Assembly (NCBI RefSeq): GCF_001806875.1
Contig: NZ_KV786211.1
Location: forward strand, 217,643 to 281,642
Reading direction: 5' to 3'
DNA from: Corynebacterium sp. HMSC29G08
GTDB taxonomy: Bacteria > Actinomycetota > Actinomycetes > Mycobacteriales > Mycobacteriaceae
Length of the DNA: 64,000 bases
The translations under genes were made by a program, and so were the position numbers. Positions 9,523-18,357 of the stretch are shown here, one piece after another; within the stretch, counting starts at the first letter, position 1; every line of letters begins with the position of its first letter. Under the pieces are notes generated by a model, which made no database searches, had not been told where the DNA came from, and worked only from the letters and a program-made list of their open reading frames with translations.

Positions 9523-11245
9523 CGTGACCCAGCAATTCCGTGAAGCTCGCGACAAGCTCCAGTCGCTGCAGTTTGACTATGAGACGGCCTACGAGACCTT
9601 TAAATGGCCCCGATTCGACGAGTTCAACTTCGCCCTCGATTGGGTTGACCAGATTGGATCAGATCCTGCGTCAAAAGACCGTGAAGCCCTCGTGATCACG
9701 GAAATCGACGGCACCGAAACGCGCCGTACCTACGAGGACCTGGCACGACGTTCCTCGCAGCTAGCCAACTGGCTGTTGGAGAGCGGCGCGAAGCGTGGTG
9801 ACCGCGTCATGATCCTCCTTGGCAATCAGGTTGAGCTTTGGGAGTCCATGCTGGCCTGTATCAAGGCCGGATTGGTTATCAACCCGGCTACGGTCATGCT
9901 TGGCGCCGCGGATCTGGAGGACCGTACGGCACGTGCGGAGATCTCCTGGGTGATTACAAATGCGGAGGACGCCGCAAAGTTCGATGATGTTGCTGGCACC
10001 TTCACAATCATCCAGTGCGGTGATGAGCCCGACGCACAACAGGCGCACCCGACCTTGTGTTACACCGACTCCTTCAACGCATCGGAGGTATTTGAGCCGT
10101 CACAGCCCACGAAAGCAGATGAGACGCTGCTTCTCTACTTCACATCGGGAACTACCTCTCGAGCGAAGCTGGTGGAGCACACCCACACGTCGTATCCGGT
10201 TGGCCACCTGTCAACCATGTACTGGATTGGGTTGCAGAAAGAGGATGTCCATCTCAACGTTGCCGCACCCGGTTGGGCGAAGCACACGTGGTCGAACTTC
10301 TTCGCGCCGCTGATCGCAGAGGCAACGATCTATGTCTACAACTACACACGCTTTGATGCTGCAGCGTTGATGGAGAAGATGGACGCAGAGGGCGTCACCA
10401 GCTTCTGCTGCCCGCCGACTGTGTGGCGCATGCTTGTGCAGGCTGATCTTTCGCGTTTGAAAAATCCGCCAAAGAAAATTGCGGCTGCCGGTGAACCGTT
10501 GAACCCAGAGTTAATCAATACCATTGAGAAGCACTGGAAGGTTCCGGTCCGTGACGGTTTCGGCCAGACCGAATCGGCCGTACAGATCGGTAACGCTCCG
10601 GGGCAGAAGATTAAGCCCGGTTCAATGGGGCGCCCGTTGCCAGGTTTCGAGATCGCCCTCATCGACCCGGCTACAGACGAAATCGGGGACCAGGGCGAGA
10701 TCTGCGTCAAGCTGGATCCTCGTCCGGTCGGCTTGACCGTTGGTTACTACAACGAACCAGAGAAGAACGCGGAGACTTTCCGCGACGGCTACTACCACAC
10801 GGGTGACACCGCAGAGCGAGACGCAGACGGCTACATCACCTACATCGGCCGCGCTGATGACGTGTTCAAAGCTTCCGACTACCGCCTGTCGCCGTTTGAG
10901 CTCGAGTCTGTGGTCATTGAGCACCCTGCGGTTGCTGAAGTTGCGGTTGTGCCTTCGCCGGACCCAATTCGTTTGGCCGTGCCGAAGGCCTATGTTGCGC
11001 TGGCTGCTAACTGGGAGCCGACTGCGGAAACCGCGGAGTCCATCTTGAAGCACTGCCGCGACGGTTTAGCTCCGTACAAGCGTATTCGTCGTCTGGAGTT
11101 CTATGAACTGCCGAAGACTGTCTCAGGCAAGATTCGCCGTGTGGACTTGCGCAAACGTGAGGTAGACATCCACGAAGCTGACGGTGGTCAGACGAAGGCA
11201 TCCACCGAGTTTGCCGATACTGATTTCCCGAGTCTGAAGGGCTGA
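9515..11245 (+). CDS. AMP-forming acyl-CoA synthetase (short/medium branched chain, possibly isobutyrate)
   Basis: The 576-residue adenylate-forming enzyme activates a carboxylic acid to its CoA ester. Motifs seen are the P-loop TSGTTSRAKLVEH (the usual Gly-x-Pro-Lys part is SRAK here), GFGQTESAV, YHTGDTAERDADGYITYIGRADD and the C-terminal PKTVSGKIRR. The last matches PxxxxGK, a sequence recognised by Pat acetyltransferases, and contains the catalytic lysine. The ATG at 9515 follows a GAGGA ribosome-binding site and overlaps the end of tetR. Resemblance is to medium-chain acyl-CoA synthetases; isobutyrate is inferred from neighbours. Confidence 0.85.
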   Translation: MTSVTQQFREARDKLQSLQFDYETAYETFKWPRFDEFNFALDWVDQIGSDPASKDREALVITEIDGTETRRTYEDLARRSSQLANWLLESGAKRGDRVMILLGNQVELWESMLACIKAGLVINPATVMLGAADLEDRTARAEISWVITNAEDAAKFDDVAGTFTIIQCGDEPDAQQAHPTLCYTDSFNASEVFEPSQPTKADETLLLYFTSGTTSRAKLVEHTHTSYPVGHLSTMYWIGLQKEDVHLNVAAPGWAKHTWSNFFAPLIAEATIYVYNYTRFDAAALMEKMDAEGVTSFCCPPTVWRMLVQADLSRLKNPPKKIAAAGEPLNPELINTIEKHWKVPVRDGFGQTESAVQIGNAPGQKIKPGSMGRPLPGFEIALIDPATDEIGDQGEICVKLDPRPVGLTVGYYNEPEKNAETFRDGYYHTGDTAERDADGYITYIGRADDVFKASDYRLSPFELESVVIEHPAVAEVAVVPSPDPIRLAVPKAYVALAANWEPTAETAESILKHCRDGLAPYKRIRRLEFYELPKTVSGKIRRVDLRKREVDIHEADGGQTKASTEFADTDFPSLKG

Positions 11246-11270
11246 TATAACCCGATAAACCAGTGGGCTA

Positions 11271-11313
11271 ATGAAAAGAGGTGGGAGGAAAAGGTCCTCC
11301 CACCTCTTTTCAT
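11271..11313. terminator. Bidirectional terminator with 19-bp perfect stem
   Basis: Arms 11271-11289 and 11295-11313 are perfectly complementary around a 5-base AAAGG loop. The stem has an A-run at its left base and a T-run at its right base, so it can end transcripts from both convergent genes (acyl-CoA synthetase and enoyl-CoA hydratase). Confidence 0.9.
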
Positions 11314-11319
11314 GCTTAT

Positions 11320-12093
11320 TTACCGGTGCTGGAAGTTGGCCTTGCGCTTCTCAGTGAATGCCTGCATGCCTTCTTTCTGGTCTTCGGAAGCGAAGATGGA
11401 GTGGAACGTGCGGCGCTCATACATGAGGCCTTGAGAAAGGCTGAGCTCGTCTACAGCGTTGATCTGTTCCTTGATCATCGTTGTAGCAACGAGCGACTTT
11501 TGGGCGATTTCTTCCGCCAGTTCCTTTGCAGCTTGAACCAGTTCTTGAGCTGGGACAACGCGCGAGACCAGGCCAGAGCGTTCGGCCTCTTCAGCGCCCA
11601 TCTGACGGCCGGTCAAGCACATCTCCATAGCTTTGGACTTGCCAATCGCGCGGGTGAGTCGTTGTGATCCGCCCATGCCTGGGGTGACGCCAAGGTTTAC
11701 CTCAGGCTGCCCGAACTTGGCTGTATCACCAGCGATGATGATGTCGCACATCATGGCCAGTTCGCAGCCTCCGCCGAGCGCATACCCATTGACTGCTGCG
11801 ATGATGGGGGTGCGTGCGCGGGTCAGTATGTCCCATCCGGCGAAGAAGTCCTGGGTGTACATTTCGGTGGCGCTCTTGGTGCTCATCTCTTTGATGTCTG
11901 CACCAGCGGCAAACGCCTTTTCGGATCCGGTAATGATGATGGCGCCAATGGCTTCGTCATTGTCGTACTCGGTGACTGCCTTGGTGACTTCGGTCATGGT
12001 CGCGGAGTTGAGTGCATTAAGCGCTTGTGGGCGGTTGAGCGTAATAACACCTACGCGGCCAGTGGTTTCTACAAGGATGTTTTCGTATGTCAT
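11320..12093 (-). CDS. Enoyl-CoA hydratase, probably methacrylyl-CoA hydratase
   Basis: This is a 257-residue crotonase-family protein. The oxyanion-hole region [11 protein letters not shown] and the sequence [16 protein letters not shown] are present, as are both catalytic glutamates (in GGGCELA and in [16 protein letters not shown]). The length is that of a simple hydratase. In this cluster it would add water to methacrylyl-CoA to give 3-hydroxyisobutyryl-CoA. AAAGGAAG precedes the ATG. It lies 42 bases downstream of the hydrolase gene on the same strand and is probably read from the operator-bearing promoter at 13207-13232. Confidence 0.88.
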   Translation of the reverse strand: MTYENILVETTGRVGVITLNRPQALNALNSATMTEVTKAVTEYDNDEAIGAIIITGSEKAFAAGADIKEMSTKSATEMYTQDFFAGWDILTRARTPIIAAVNGYALGGGCELAMMCDIIIAGDTAKFGQPEVNLGVTPGMGGSQRLTRAIGKSKAMEMCLTGRQMGAEEAERSGLVSRVVPAQELVQAAKELAEEIAQKSLVATTMIKEQINAVDELSLSQGLMYERRTFHSIFASEDQKEGMQAFTEKRKANFQHR

Positions 12094-12135
12094 GGTGCTG
12101 CTTCCTTTCTAGTCGTCTCCTGTATTCGTAGACGT

Positions 12136-13188
12136 TTAGTTGAATTCTGGGGGTACTGCGCCTGGCACGCTGTCGAATGCGGTGAGGTCGCTGACTACGT
12201 TGGCGGGGACGTCGGCAAGCGTGGCATAAGTCCAAGACGGGTTGCGGTCTTTTTCCACAATCTGGGCGCGAATGCCTTCGACAAATTCTGGGTGACGCTG
12301 CATGTTAAGACTGAACCAGTACTCCTGGGTCAGTGCTTCAGCTAGCGTCATGTCAGCACCGCGGTTCAAGGTGGTCTCAGCGACCTTGATGCCAAGAGGG
12401 GAGTTGCGGCGCATAGCCTTGGCGGCTTTATGTGACCAGTGGTCATCTTCGTTTCGCTCAGCTAGTTCGCTGAGCCGCTCCAGGGTTTCTTCTGGAGTTG
12501 TTGCAGCGTATACCGCTGTCATTTCGTCCCGGTCATCGCCAAATCCGGGGCCAAGTGGCTGCGCGAAGCGTTCAATCACGCCTACGTCGCCAGTGCTGGA
12601 CAGTTCAGACACAAGTAGTTCTAGCTGATCCTGGGGTACGTAGTGGTCTGCAAGCCCAACATCAATGGTTTCCGCTGCGCCGACGTGGAGACCTGTATAG
12701 GCAAGGTGGCGTCCGAGGCGATCCGGGCTGCGTGAGAGCAGGTAGGTGCCGCCGGCGTCTGGGGAGTAACCGATGCCGGTTTCCGGCATGCCTACCCGTG
12801 AGTCATCAGTAACGATTCGGTGGGCGCTTAGCGCTGAAAGGCCGACACCGCCGCCGAGGACAATGCCGTTCATGATTGCCACGTACGGCTTGGGGTAGGT
12901 GTGGATGTAGTAGTCGAGTTCGTACTCAACTTTCCAAAACGTTTGGCCCATAGTGCCGCCGACTTTGGCGTCTTGGTAGAGCGATGCAATGTCTCCGCCG
13001 GCGCACAGTCCGCGCTCGCCGGCGCCGCGCAAGATTACTAGGGCGACGTCTGGGTCGCTCTCCCAGCCTCGCAGGATGCGGGTGATTTCCTCGAACATTT
13101 CGAGGGTAAGGGCGTTGATTGCTTTTGGCCGGTTGAGGGTAATGATGCCGGCGCGGCCTCGCTTTTCGTGCAGTATGTGATCTGCCAT
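12136..13188 (-). CDS. 3-hydroxyisobutyryl-CoA hydrolase
   Basis: The 350-residue protein belongs to the crotonase superfamily, but it is longer than simple hydratases and carries the hydrolase signatures GLCAGGDIASLY, GGGVGLSALSAHRIVTDDS and MPETGIGYSPDAGGTYLLSR. These are characteristic of HIBCH enzymes, which release 3-hydroxyisobutyrate from its CoA ester. AAAGGAG precedes the ATG. It is the first gene of a two-gene operon with the enoyl-CoA hydratase. A 26-bp palindrome lies 19-44 bases upstream. Confidence 0.9.
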   Translation of the reverse strand: MADHILHEKRGRAGIITLNRPKAINALTLEMFEEITRILRGWESDPDVALVILRGAGERGLCAGGDIASLYQDAKVGGTMGQTFWKVEYELDYYIHTYPKPYVAIMNGIVLGGGVGLSALSAHRIVTDDSRVGMPETGIGYSPDAGGTYLLSRSPDRLGRHLAYTGLHVGAAETIDVGLADHYVPQDQLELLVSELSSTGDVGVIERFAQPLGPGFGDDRDEMTAVYAATTPEETLERLSELAERNEDDHWSHKAAKAMRRNSPLGIKVAETTLNRGADMTLAEALTQEYWFSLNMQRHPEFVEGIRAQIVEKDRNPSWTYATLADVPANVVSDLTAFDSVPGAVPPEFN

Positions 13189-13206
13189 GCACAGTCTCCT
13201 TTCGGG

Positions 13207-13232
13207 TGTACGACTTTAACTCGTATCGTACA
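13207..13232. promoter_or_regulatory. Candidate TetR operator upstream of the hydrolase gene
   Basis: TGTACGA-N12-TCGTACA, identical in half-sites and spacing to the palindrome before the TetR gene at 8878. It lies between the hydrolase and the divergent BASS transporter, so the transporter could also respond. Confidence 0.78.
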
Positions 13233-13362
13233 CTTACTTGGGTTTGGCAACGCGGTTTTTACGCAGTTACCCACCCAATACACACGTTGAGTGTGACGCA
13301 GCGTACAGTAACCTCATCCCACACGGCGGGATCAAGTTTTCACCCATTGGACAGGAGGGGCT

Positions 13363-14340
13363 ATGGCCACACCGATTGAACCGGAATTCTCATCGCAGAA
13401 AGACCGATCCGCTGCGTTTGCAATTGCTGCTTTCCCCGTATTCATCCTGATCGGCTCGGCCATCGCGTTCGTATTCCCTGCGCCGTTTTTGCCGTTGACG
13501 CAGTACATCACGTACTTCCTCATGATCATCATGTTTGGCATGGGTCTCACCTTGACCATCCCAGACTTCAAGGAGATCGCTCGCCGGCCGGTCCCGGTGA
13601 TTATCGGCGTGATCGCGCAGTTTGTGATCATGCCGCTGGGAGCAGTAGCGGTAGCGAAGCTACTGGGCCTTAACCCGATGTTGGCGGTTGGTCTGCTCAT
13701 GCTGGGGTCGGTGCCGGGCGGTACGTCTTCCAATGTGATTGCCTATCTGTCTAAGGGCGATGTGGCGCTGTCGGTAGCTATGACCAGTGTTTCTACGTTG
13801 GTCGCTCCCATCATGACGCCGATCCTGATGCTGCTTCTCGCCGGGGCAGAAGTGGAAGTTAACGCTGGCGCGATGGCTGCTTCGCTGGCCAAGACGGTGC
13901 TGATCCCTGTGCTTGGTGGCCTGCTGCTTCGTTACCTGTTGGATGCATGGATGGAAAAGATCTCGCCTGTGCTTCCGTGGATTTCCATTCTGGGTATCGG
14001 CGGCGTGGTCTTCCCAACGGTGGCGAAGAACCGCGAGGCGCTCATTGAGGTTGGTTTGCTCCTGTTGCTTGCGGTGTTGCTCCACAACGTCCTTGGCTAC
14101 GTGCTTGGTTACTACGCGGCGAAGTTCACTGCTCAGCCGGAAAGCTACCGTCGTACGGTGGCCATTGAGGTTGGTACCCAGTCCGCTGGTTTGTCCTCCG
14201 GTATGGCGGGCCAGTTCTTCGCCCCGGAGGCGGCGTTGCCGGGCGCTGTTGCCGCGGTACTGCACAACATTACGGGTGCTATATATGCCTCCCTTGTCCG
14301 AAAGCATCCCACGGAGAAGGAATTGGTAGCTACCATCTAG
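13363..14340 (+). CDS. BASS-family (bile acid:Na+ symporter-like) transporter
   Basis: The 325-residue protein is almost entirely hydrophobic with about nine to ten membrane segments. It carries the BASS hallmark GSVPGGTSSNVIAYLSKGDVALSV and a later EVGTQSAGLSSGMA motif that form the Na+ and substrate sites. AGGAGG is well placed before the ATG. Substrates of bacterial members include organic acids and pantoate, and none can be assigned here. It is divergent from the hydrolase operon and ends only 3 bases before dop. Confidence 0.88.
   Translation: MATPIEPEFSSQKDRSAAFAIAAFPVFILIGSAIAFVFPAPFLPLTQYITYFLMIIMFGMGLTLTIPDFKEIARRPVPVIIGVIAQFVIMPLGAVAVAKLLGLNPMLAVGLLMLGSVPGGTSSNVIAYLSKGDVALSVAMTSVSTLVAPIMTPILMLLLAGAEVEVNAGAMAASLAKTVLIPVLGGLLLRYLLDAWMEKISPVLPWISILGIGGVVFPTVAKNREALIEVGLLLLLAVLLHNVLGYVLGYYAAKFTAQPESYRRTVAIEVGTQSAGLSSGMAGQFFAPEAALPGAVAAVLHNITGAIYASLVRKHPTEKELVATI
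14331..14336 (+). promoter_or_regulatory. -10 box for leaderless dop transcript
   Basis: TACCAT lies 7 bases before the dop ATG, inside the end of the transporter gene. No Shine-Dalgarno sequence precedes dop. Confidence 0.5.
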
Positions 14341-14343
14341 CGC

Positions 14344-15834
14344 ATGACACGCTTCATGGGTACTGAGACGGAGTACGGCATTATGTGTCCGCAGGATCCG
14401 TCGTTAAGCCAGCTGCTCACTTCTACACATGCTGTGGTGGCGTATGCGGCCCTGCATACGTCTGCCCGGTCGCGGTGGGACTATGAGGAAGAGGCGCCAC
14501 TGAAGGATACTCGCGGGTTTGACCTGCGGCGCTACCGTAGCGTTCCGCAAGTTGATCCGAATGCAATGGGAGTGGCCAATGTTGTCACTGCTAACGGTGC
14601 GCGTTTTTACGTGGATCATGGGCATCCCGAGTACAGTTCGCCGGAGACGTCCAACGCGTTTGACGCCATGATTCAGGACACTGCTGGCGATATTTACCTC
14701 AACCAGGCTGCGGCTACGATTCGTCAGTTGTGGGACCAGCAGGTCAGCGTGTTGGATAAGCATGATCCCTGCCCGCCGTTGAAGTTTTACAAGAACAACG
14801 TTGACGGCAAGGGGCAGTCGTACGGGAGTCACGAAAACTACCTCTATTCGCGACAGACCGACTTTTCAACGCTCACTCAGGCGCTGATTCCGTTTTTTGT
14901 CGCACGCCAGGTCATTATTGGCGCTGGTCGCGTCGGTATTGGTCAAGCTTCGGAGCGTGATGGCTTCCAGATTTCGCAGCGTGCGGATTACTTTGAGCAG
15001 GAGATTTCCCTGGAAACAACGCTCAATCGCGGCATTATGAATACCCGCGATGAGCCGCACGCAAACGCAACGAAGTTCCGTCGCCTCCACGTCATTGTTG
15101 GTGATGCGAATATGAGCCAGTACTCCAACTTCCTCAAGATCGGTATGACCAAACTGGTTATTGACGCGATTGAGAATGACGTTGATTTCACGGATCTGCG
15201 CCTTGCAGACCCAGTTGCTGAGATGCACAACGTCTCGCACGACCCGACGCTGAAGCATGGGCTGTTGCTTGCCGACGGCCAGCGCATCGCCGCAACCGCT
15301 CTCCTCAGGAAGTACATGGAAAGGTGCGAGGCGCACGATGGCGTGGATAAGCAAGTGCTCGAGCTGTGGGACGAAATCCTTACTGATTTGGAGCGCGACC
15401 CGCTGTCCACCGCGGACCGGTTGGATTGGACGGCGAAGTGGGCCCTGCTGAAGAGCTACACGGACCGAGGGGTGAGCTGGTCCGATCCAAAGTTGAAGAT
15501 GATTGACATCCAGTATTCGGACATTGATCCCGAAAAGTCGCTGTACCACGCTCTTGTGCGCAAGGGACGGATGCGCACCATGGTCAGCGATGACGTGATT
15601 GCGCAAGCGGCGGCCAACCCACCGGAGGACTCGCGCGCGTACTTCCGTGGCCACGTCACGCAGCGTTTCGGCGAGGACATCGTGGCGGCGAGCTGGCAGT
15701 CCATTATTTTCAACCTGGACGGTGAGGTGATCCGTTTGCCAATGGACAAGCTTGACCGTTTCACTAAGGCCGATATTGGTGATGTGTTGGATCGCATAAC
15801 CAACGTTCGGGAACTTCTTCAGGCGATAGGGTAG
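14344..15834 (+). CDS. dop: Dop, deamidase/depupylase of Pup
   Basis: The 496-residue carboxylate-amine-ligase-fold protein has the Dop N-terminus MGTETEYGIM, the acidic Dop loop (RWDYEEEAPLKDTRGFDLRRYR, about residues 40-60) and DHGHPEYSSPET. It deamidates Pup's C-terminal Gln to Glu and removes Pup from substrates. It begins the dop-pup-pafA-pafB-pafC-tatA-tatC run and appears to have a leaderless start. Confidence 0.95.
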   Translation: MTRFMGTETEYGIMCPQDPSLSQLLTSTHAVVAYAALHTSARSRWDYEEEAPLKDTRGFDLRRYRSVPQVDPNAMGVANVVTANGARFYVDHGHPEYSSPETSNAFDAMIQDTAGDIYLNQAAATIRQLWDQQVSVLDKHDPCPPLKFYKNNVDGKGQSYGSHENYLYSRQTDFSTLTQALIPFFVARQVIIGAGRVGIGQASERDGFQISQRADYFEQEISLETTLNRGIMNTRDEPHANATKFRRLHVIVGDANMSQYSNFLKIGMTKLVIDAIENDVDFTDLRLADPVAEMHNVSHDPTLKHGLLLADGQRIAATALLRKYMERCEAHDGVDKQVLELWDEILTDLERDPLSTADRLDWTAKWALLKSYTDRGVSWSDPKLKMIDIQYSDIDPEKSLYHALVRKGRMRTMVSDDVIAQAAANPPEDSRAYFRGHVTQRFGEDIVAASWQSIIFNLDGEVIRLPMDKLDRFTKADIGDVLDRITNVRELLQAIG

Positions 15835-15838
15835 AGGC

Positions 15839-16021
15839 ATGACACAGCAGCAAGTTTTTGGAAAACCTGGTGGGGACGACACTCCGGAGGAGCCGTTCGA
15901 GGCAGGACAAGCGCAGATCAGCACCACTGGCACTGAGGATCTGTTGGATGAGATTGATGCGCTGCTAGATAACAACGCGGAGGAGTTTGTGCGCTCGTTC
16001 GTGCAAAAGGGTGGGCAGTAG
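15839..16021 (+). CDS. pup: Prokaryotic ubiquitin-like protein Pup
   Basis: This is a 60-residue acidic, probably disordered protein. The central segment EDLLDEIDALLDNNAEEFVRSFVQKGGQ is the conserved Pup helix and tail. It ends in Gly-Gly-Gln, so it needs Dop deamidation before ligation. The start is 4 bases after dop and the stop is 1 base before the pafA GTG. Confidence 0.97.
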   Translation: MTQQQVFGKPGGDDTPEEPFEAGQAQISTTGTEDLLDEIDALLDNNAEEFVRSFVQKGGQ

Positions 16022-16022
16022 A

Positions 16023-17447
16023 GTGACAAACGGCCTCTATCCGCGTCGCATTATGGGCGTGGAAACGGAGTTTGGTGTCGTCGCATACAAGGATGGAAAG
16101 GCGGTGCTGACGCCGGAGGAGGCCGCACGCTACCTGTTTCGTCCTGTTGTGGCGAAGCATCGTAGCTCCAACATTTTCACTAGCAATGCGTCGCGGTTGT
16201 ACCTGGATGTGGGGTCGCATCCGGAGTATGCGACTGCTGAGTGTGATTCTGTAACCCAGCTGCTGAATTACGACAAGGCTGGCGAGGCTGCGTTTGCCAA
16301 GCTCGCCCGGCAGGCTGACCAGGCGATGGCCGCCGATCGTATTGACGCTAACATTTACCTGTTCAAAAACAACGTCGATTCCGCAGGCAACTCTTATGGT
16401 GCGCACGAGAATTACCTGATCAGCCGTGACCTCGTTCTGAAGTCTTTTGGCAAGCAGCTGTTGCCGTTTTTGATTACACGCCAGCTGATTTGTGGCGCGG
16501 GCATGGTGAAGAAGGGCCGTTTCGTCATTTCGCAGCGCGCCGATCAGGTGTGGGAGGGTGTTTCCTCGGCCACGACTCGTACGCGTCCGATTATTAATAC
16601 GCGTGATGAGCCGCACGGGGATTCGCGGCGTTTCCGCCGCATGCACGTCATTGTCGGCGATTCCAATATGTCTGAGCCTTCGTTTGCGTTGAAGGTCGGG
16701 TCCCTGTTGCTGGTGATTGAGATGTTGGAGGCGGGCTTTGACCTGCCGGATGTGGAGTTGGACAATCCGATCGGCCACATTCGCGACATTGCACTTGACC
16801 CGACTGGAAGCACAGAGCTTTTGCTTCGCGACGGCGGCGTGACCACCGCCCTTGCAGTCCAGCAAGGAACGCTTGATGCTGCTCGACGCTGGCTGGAACA
16901 CCGCCCGGACGAGGGCACTCCGAACGAAGAGATGGCACGCATCGTGGACTTGTGGCAGCGCACCCTTGATGCAATTGCCTCGCAGGATTTCTCAAGGGTG
17001 GACACTGAAATCGATTGGGTGATCAAACGCAAGCTCCTGACCCAGGTTAAGGACAAACTTGGCTGCGACTGGGATCACCCGCGCCTGGCGCAGATCGACT
17101 TGACGTATCACGACATTGATCGTGACCGTGGTTTGTTCTACCTGCTTGAGCGCAAGGGCTTGGCAAAGCGTTGGACCACTGATGACGCGATTGCCAAGGC
17201 GCTGCAAGCACCACCCGCGACGACCCGTGCGGTGCTTCGCGGAAAGTTTCTAGCCGCAGTGCGCGAGGCGGATGTGGACCATAACGTTGACTGGGTACAT
17301 CTGAAGATCAACCGCCCGGAGCCAGTCACCCTTGAGTTGTTGGATCCCTTTGCCACGGAAAACGACGAGGTTGACGCCCTGATTGCCCGTATCGCCCAAA
17401 CAGCCGACGTCACCGAAGCAGCGCAGGGTGGAGCCAACCGTGAGTGA
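16023..17447 (+). CDS. pafA: PafA, Pup-protein ligase
   Basis: The 474-residue paralogue of Dop couples the Pup C-terminal glutamate to substrate lysines using ATP. Motifs seen are RRIMGVETEFGVV near the N-terminus and YLDVGSHPEYATAEC. I place the start at GTG 16023, directly after the pup stop; a longer frame would overlap pup and add residues absent from the family. No proteasome genes (prcB, prcA) lie between pup and pafA, unlike in mycobacteria. Confidence 0.93.
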   Translation: MTNGLYPRRIMGVETEFGVVAYKDGKAVLTPEEAARYLFRPVVAKHRSSNIFTSNASRLYLDVGSHPEYATAECDSVTQLLNYDKAGEAAFAKLARQADQAMAADRIDANIYLFKNNVDSAGNSYGAHENYLISRDLVLKSFGKQLLPFLITRQLICGAGMVKKGRFVISQRADQVWEGVSSATTRTRPIINTRDEPHGDSRRFRRMHVIVGDSNMSEPSFALKVGSLLLVIEMLEAGFDLPDVELDNPIGHIRDIALDPTGSTELLLRDGGVTTALAVQQGTLDAARRWLEHRPDEGTPNEEMARIVDLWQRTLDAIASQDFSRVDTEIDWVIKRKLLTQVKDKLGCDWDHPRLAQIDLTYHDIDRDRGLFYLLERKGLAKRWTTDDAIAKALQAPPATTRAVLRGKFLAAVREADVDHNVDWVHLKINRPEPVTLELLDPFATENDEVDALIARIAQTADVTEAAQGGANRE

Positions 17448-18357
17448 GGTCGATGCTGGCCGCAGGCAAGTCAATCTCACGTTTGCGCTGCTGGGCGCTG
17501 AAAGTCCGCGTGATGTGGAGTGGGTTGGCCGAAACGTGGATGGCTACCAGGGCAGGACGCCGAGTGCGTTAGCGATCGCGGTGTCGCGTGATGTCAAAGA
17601 GCTTCGCAGCATGTGGGTGCCTGTGCGCTACGTTGACGGCCAGCTGTGGCTGGATAAGGACCAGTACGAGCTGGAGCCGGTGGAGTTGACGGAGGCTGAG
17701 GCATCGGTAATTGGCCTGGCGGCTGATTTAGCCCAAGGCGCCAACTTGGGGGCATTTGCTCGTTCAGGGTGGACGAAGCTCGCGGCCTCGGGCGCGACAC
17801 GTTCGTTCGATGATTCAGTGTTGGCCTCGTTTTCCAACGACATCACCCGCCTAGACCCAGACACGCTGCGCCACTTGCTCACAGGCGTGCGAACCTCCAA
17901 GCGCTTGAGATTTGATTTCGTCGCTTCACCAGGCCAGGAGGTGCAAACGCGCACGGTGGACCCGTGGGGGATTGTGCCGCTGAACAACCGCGCCTACTTA
18001 GTGGGTTGGGACCGGGATCGCGATGCTGAGCGAGTGTTTCGTGTCCGAAAGATCTCCAACGTGCGTGGAGTCAACGCCACTGACTTCAAGAGGCAGGTGG
18101 GAAGTTTGCAAGAGATCGTCGAAAAGCAACTGCAACATGCGCTGACGGATGCAACCGTGACAGTAACCGGCGACGCAGGTGATGAGTTGGCTAGCCGCGG
18201 TGAGCGTGACGGCGACACGATCAGACTCAAAGGCGTGGACCGCGATTGGTTGGTGCGCACGGTGGCTTCCTTGGCTGGCAGTGTGACCGCAATAGAACCG
18301 ATAGAGGTGCGCGACGACGTTGTAGCTTTGTTGCGGCAGGTGGGAGGAAGTAAATGA
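17440..18357 (+). CDS. pafB: PafB, WYL-domain transcriptional regulator
   Basis: This 305-residue protein has an N-terminal winged-helix-like region and a WYL-type domain (about residues 140-210, RLRFDFVASPGQ, DPWGIVPLNNRAYLVGWDR). With PafC it forms the PafBC activator of the LexA-independent DNA-damage response in mycobacteria. The GTG at 17440 overlaps pafA by 8 bases; earlier in-frame codons are deep within pafA and lack a ribosome-binding site. Confidence 0.88.
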   Translation: MSEVDAGRRQVNLTFALLGAESPRDVEWVGRNVDGYQGRTPSALAIAVSRDVKELRSMWVPVRYVDGQLWLDKDQYELEPVELTEAEASVIGLAADLAQGANLGAFARSGWTKLAASGATRSFDDSVLASFSNDITRLDPDTLRHLLTGVRTSKRLRFDFVASPGQEVQTRTVDPWGIVPLNNRAYLVGWDRDRDAERVFRVRKISNVRGVNATDFKRQVGSLQEIVEKQLQHALTDATVTVTGDAGDELASRGERDGDTIRLKGVDRDWLVRTVASLAGSVTAIEPIEVRDDVVALLRQVGGSK

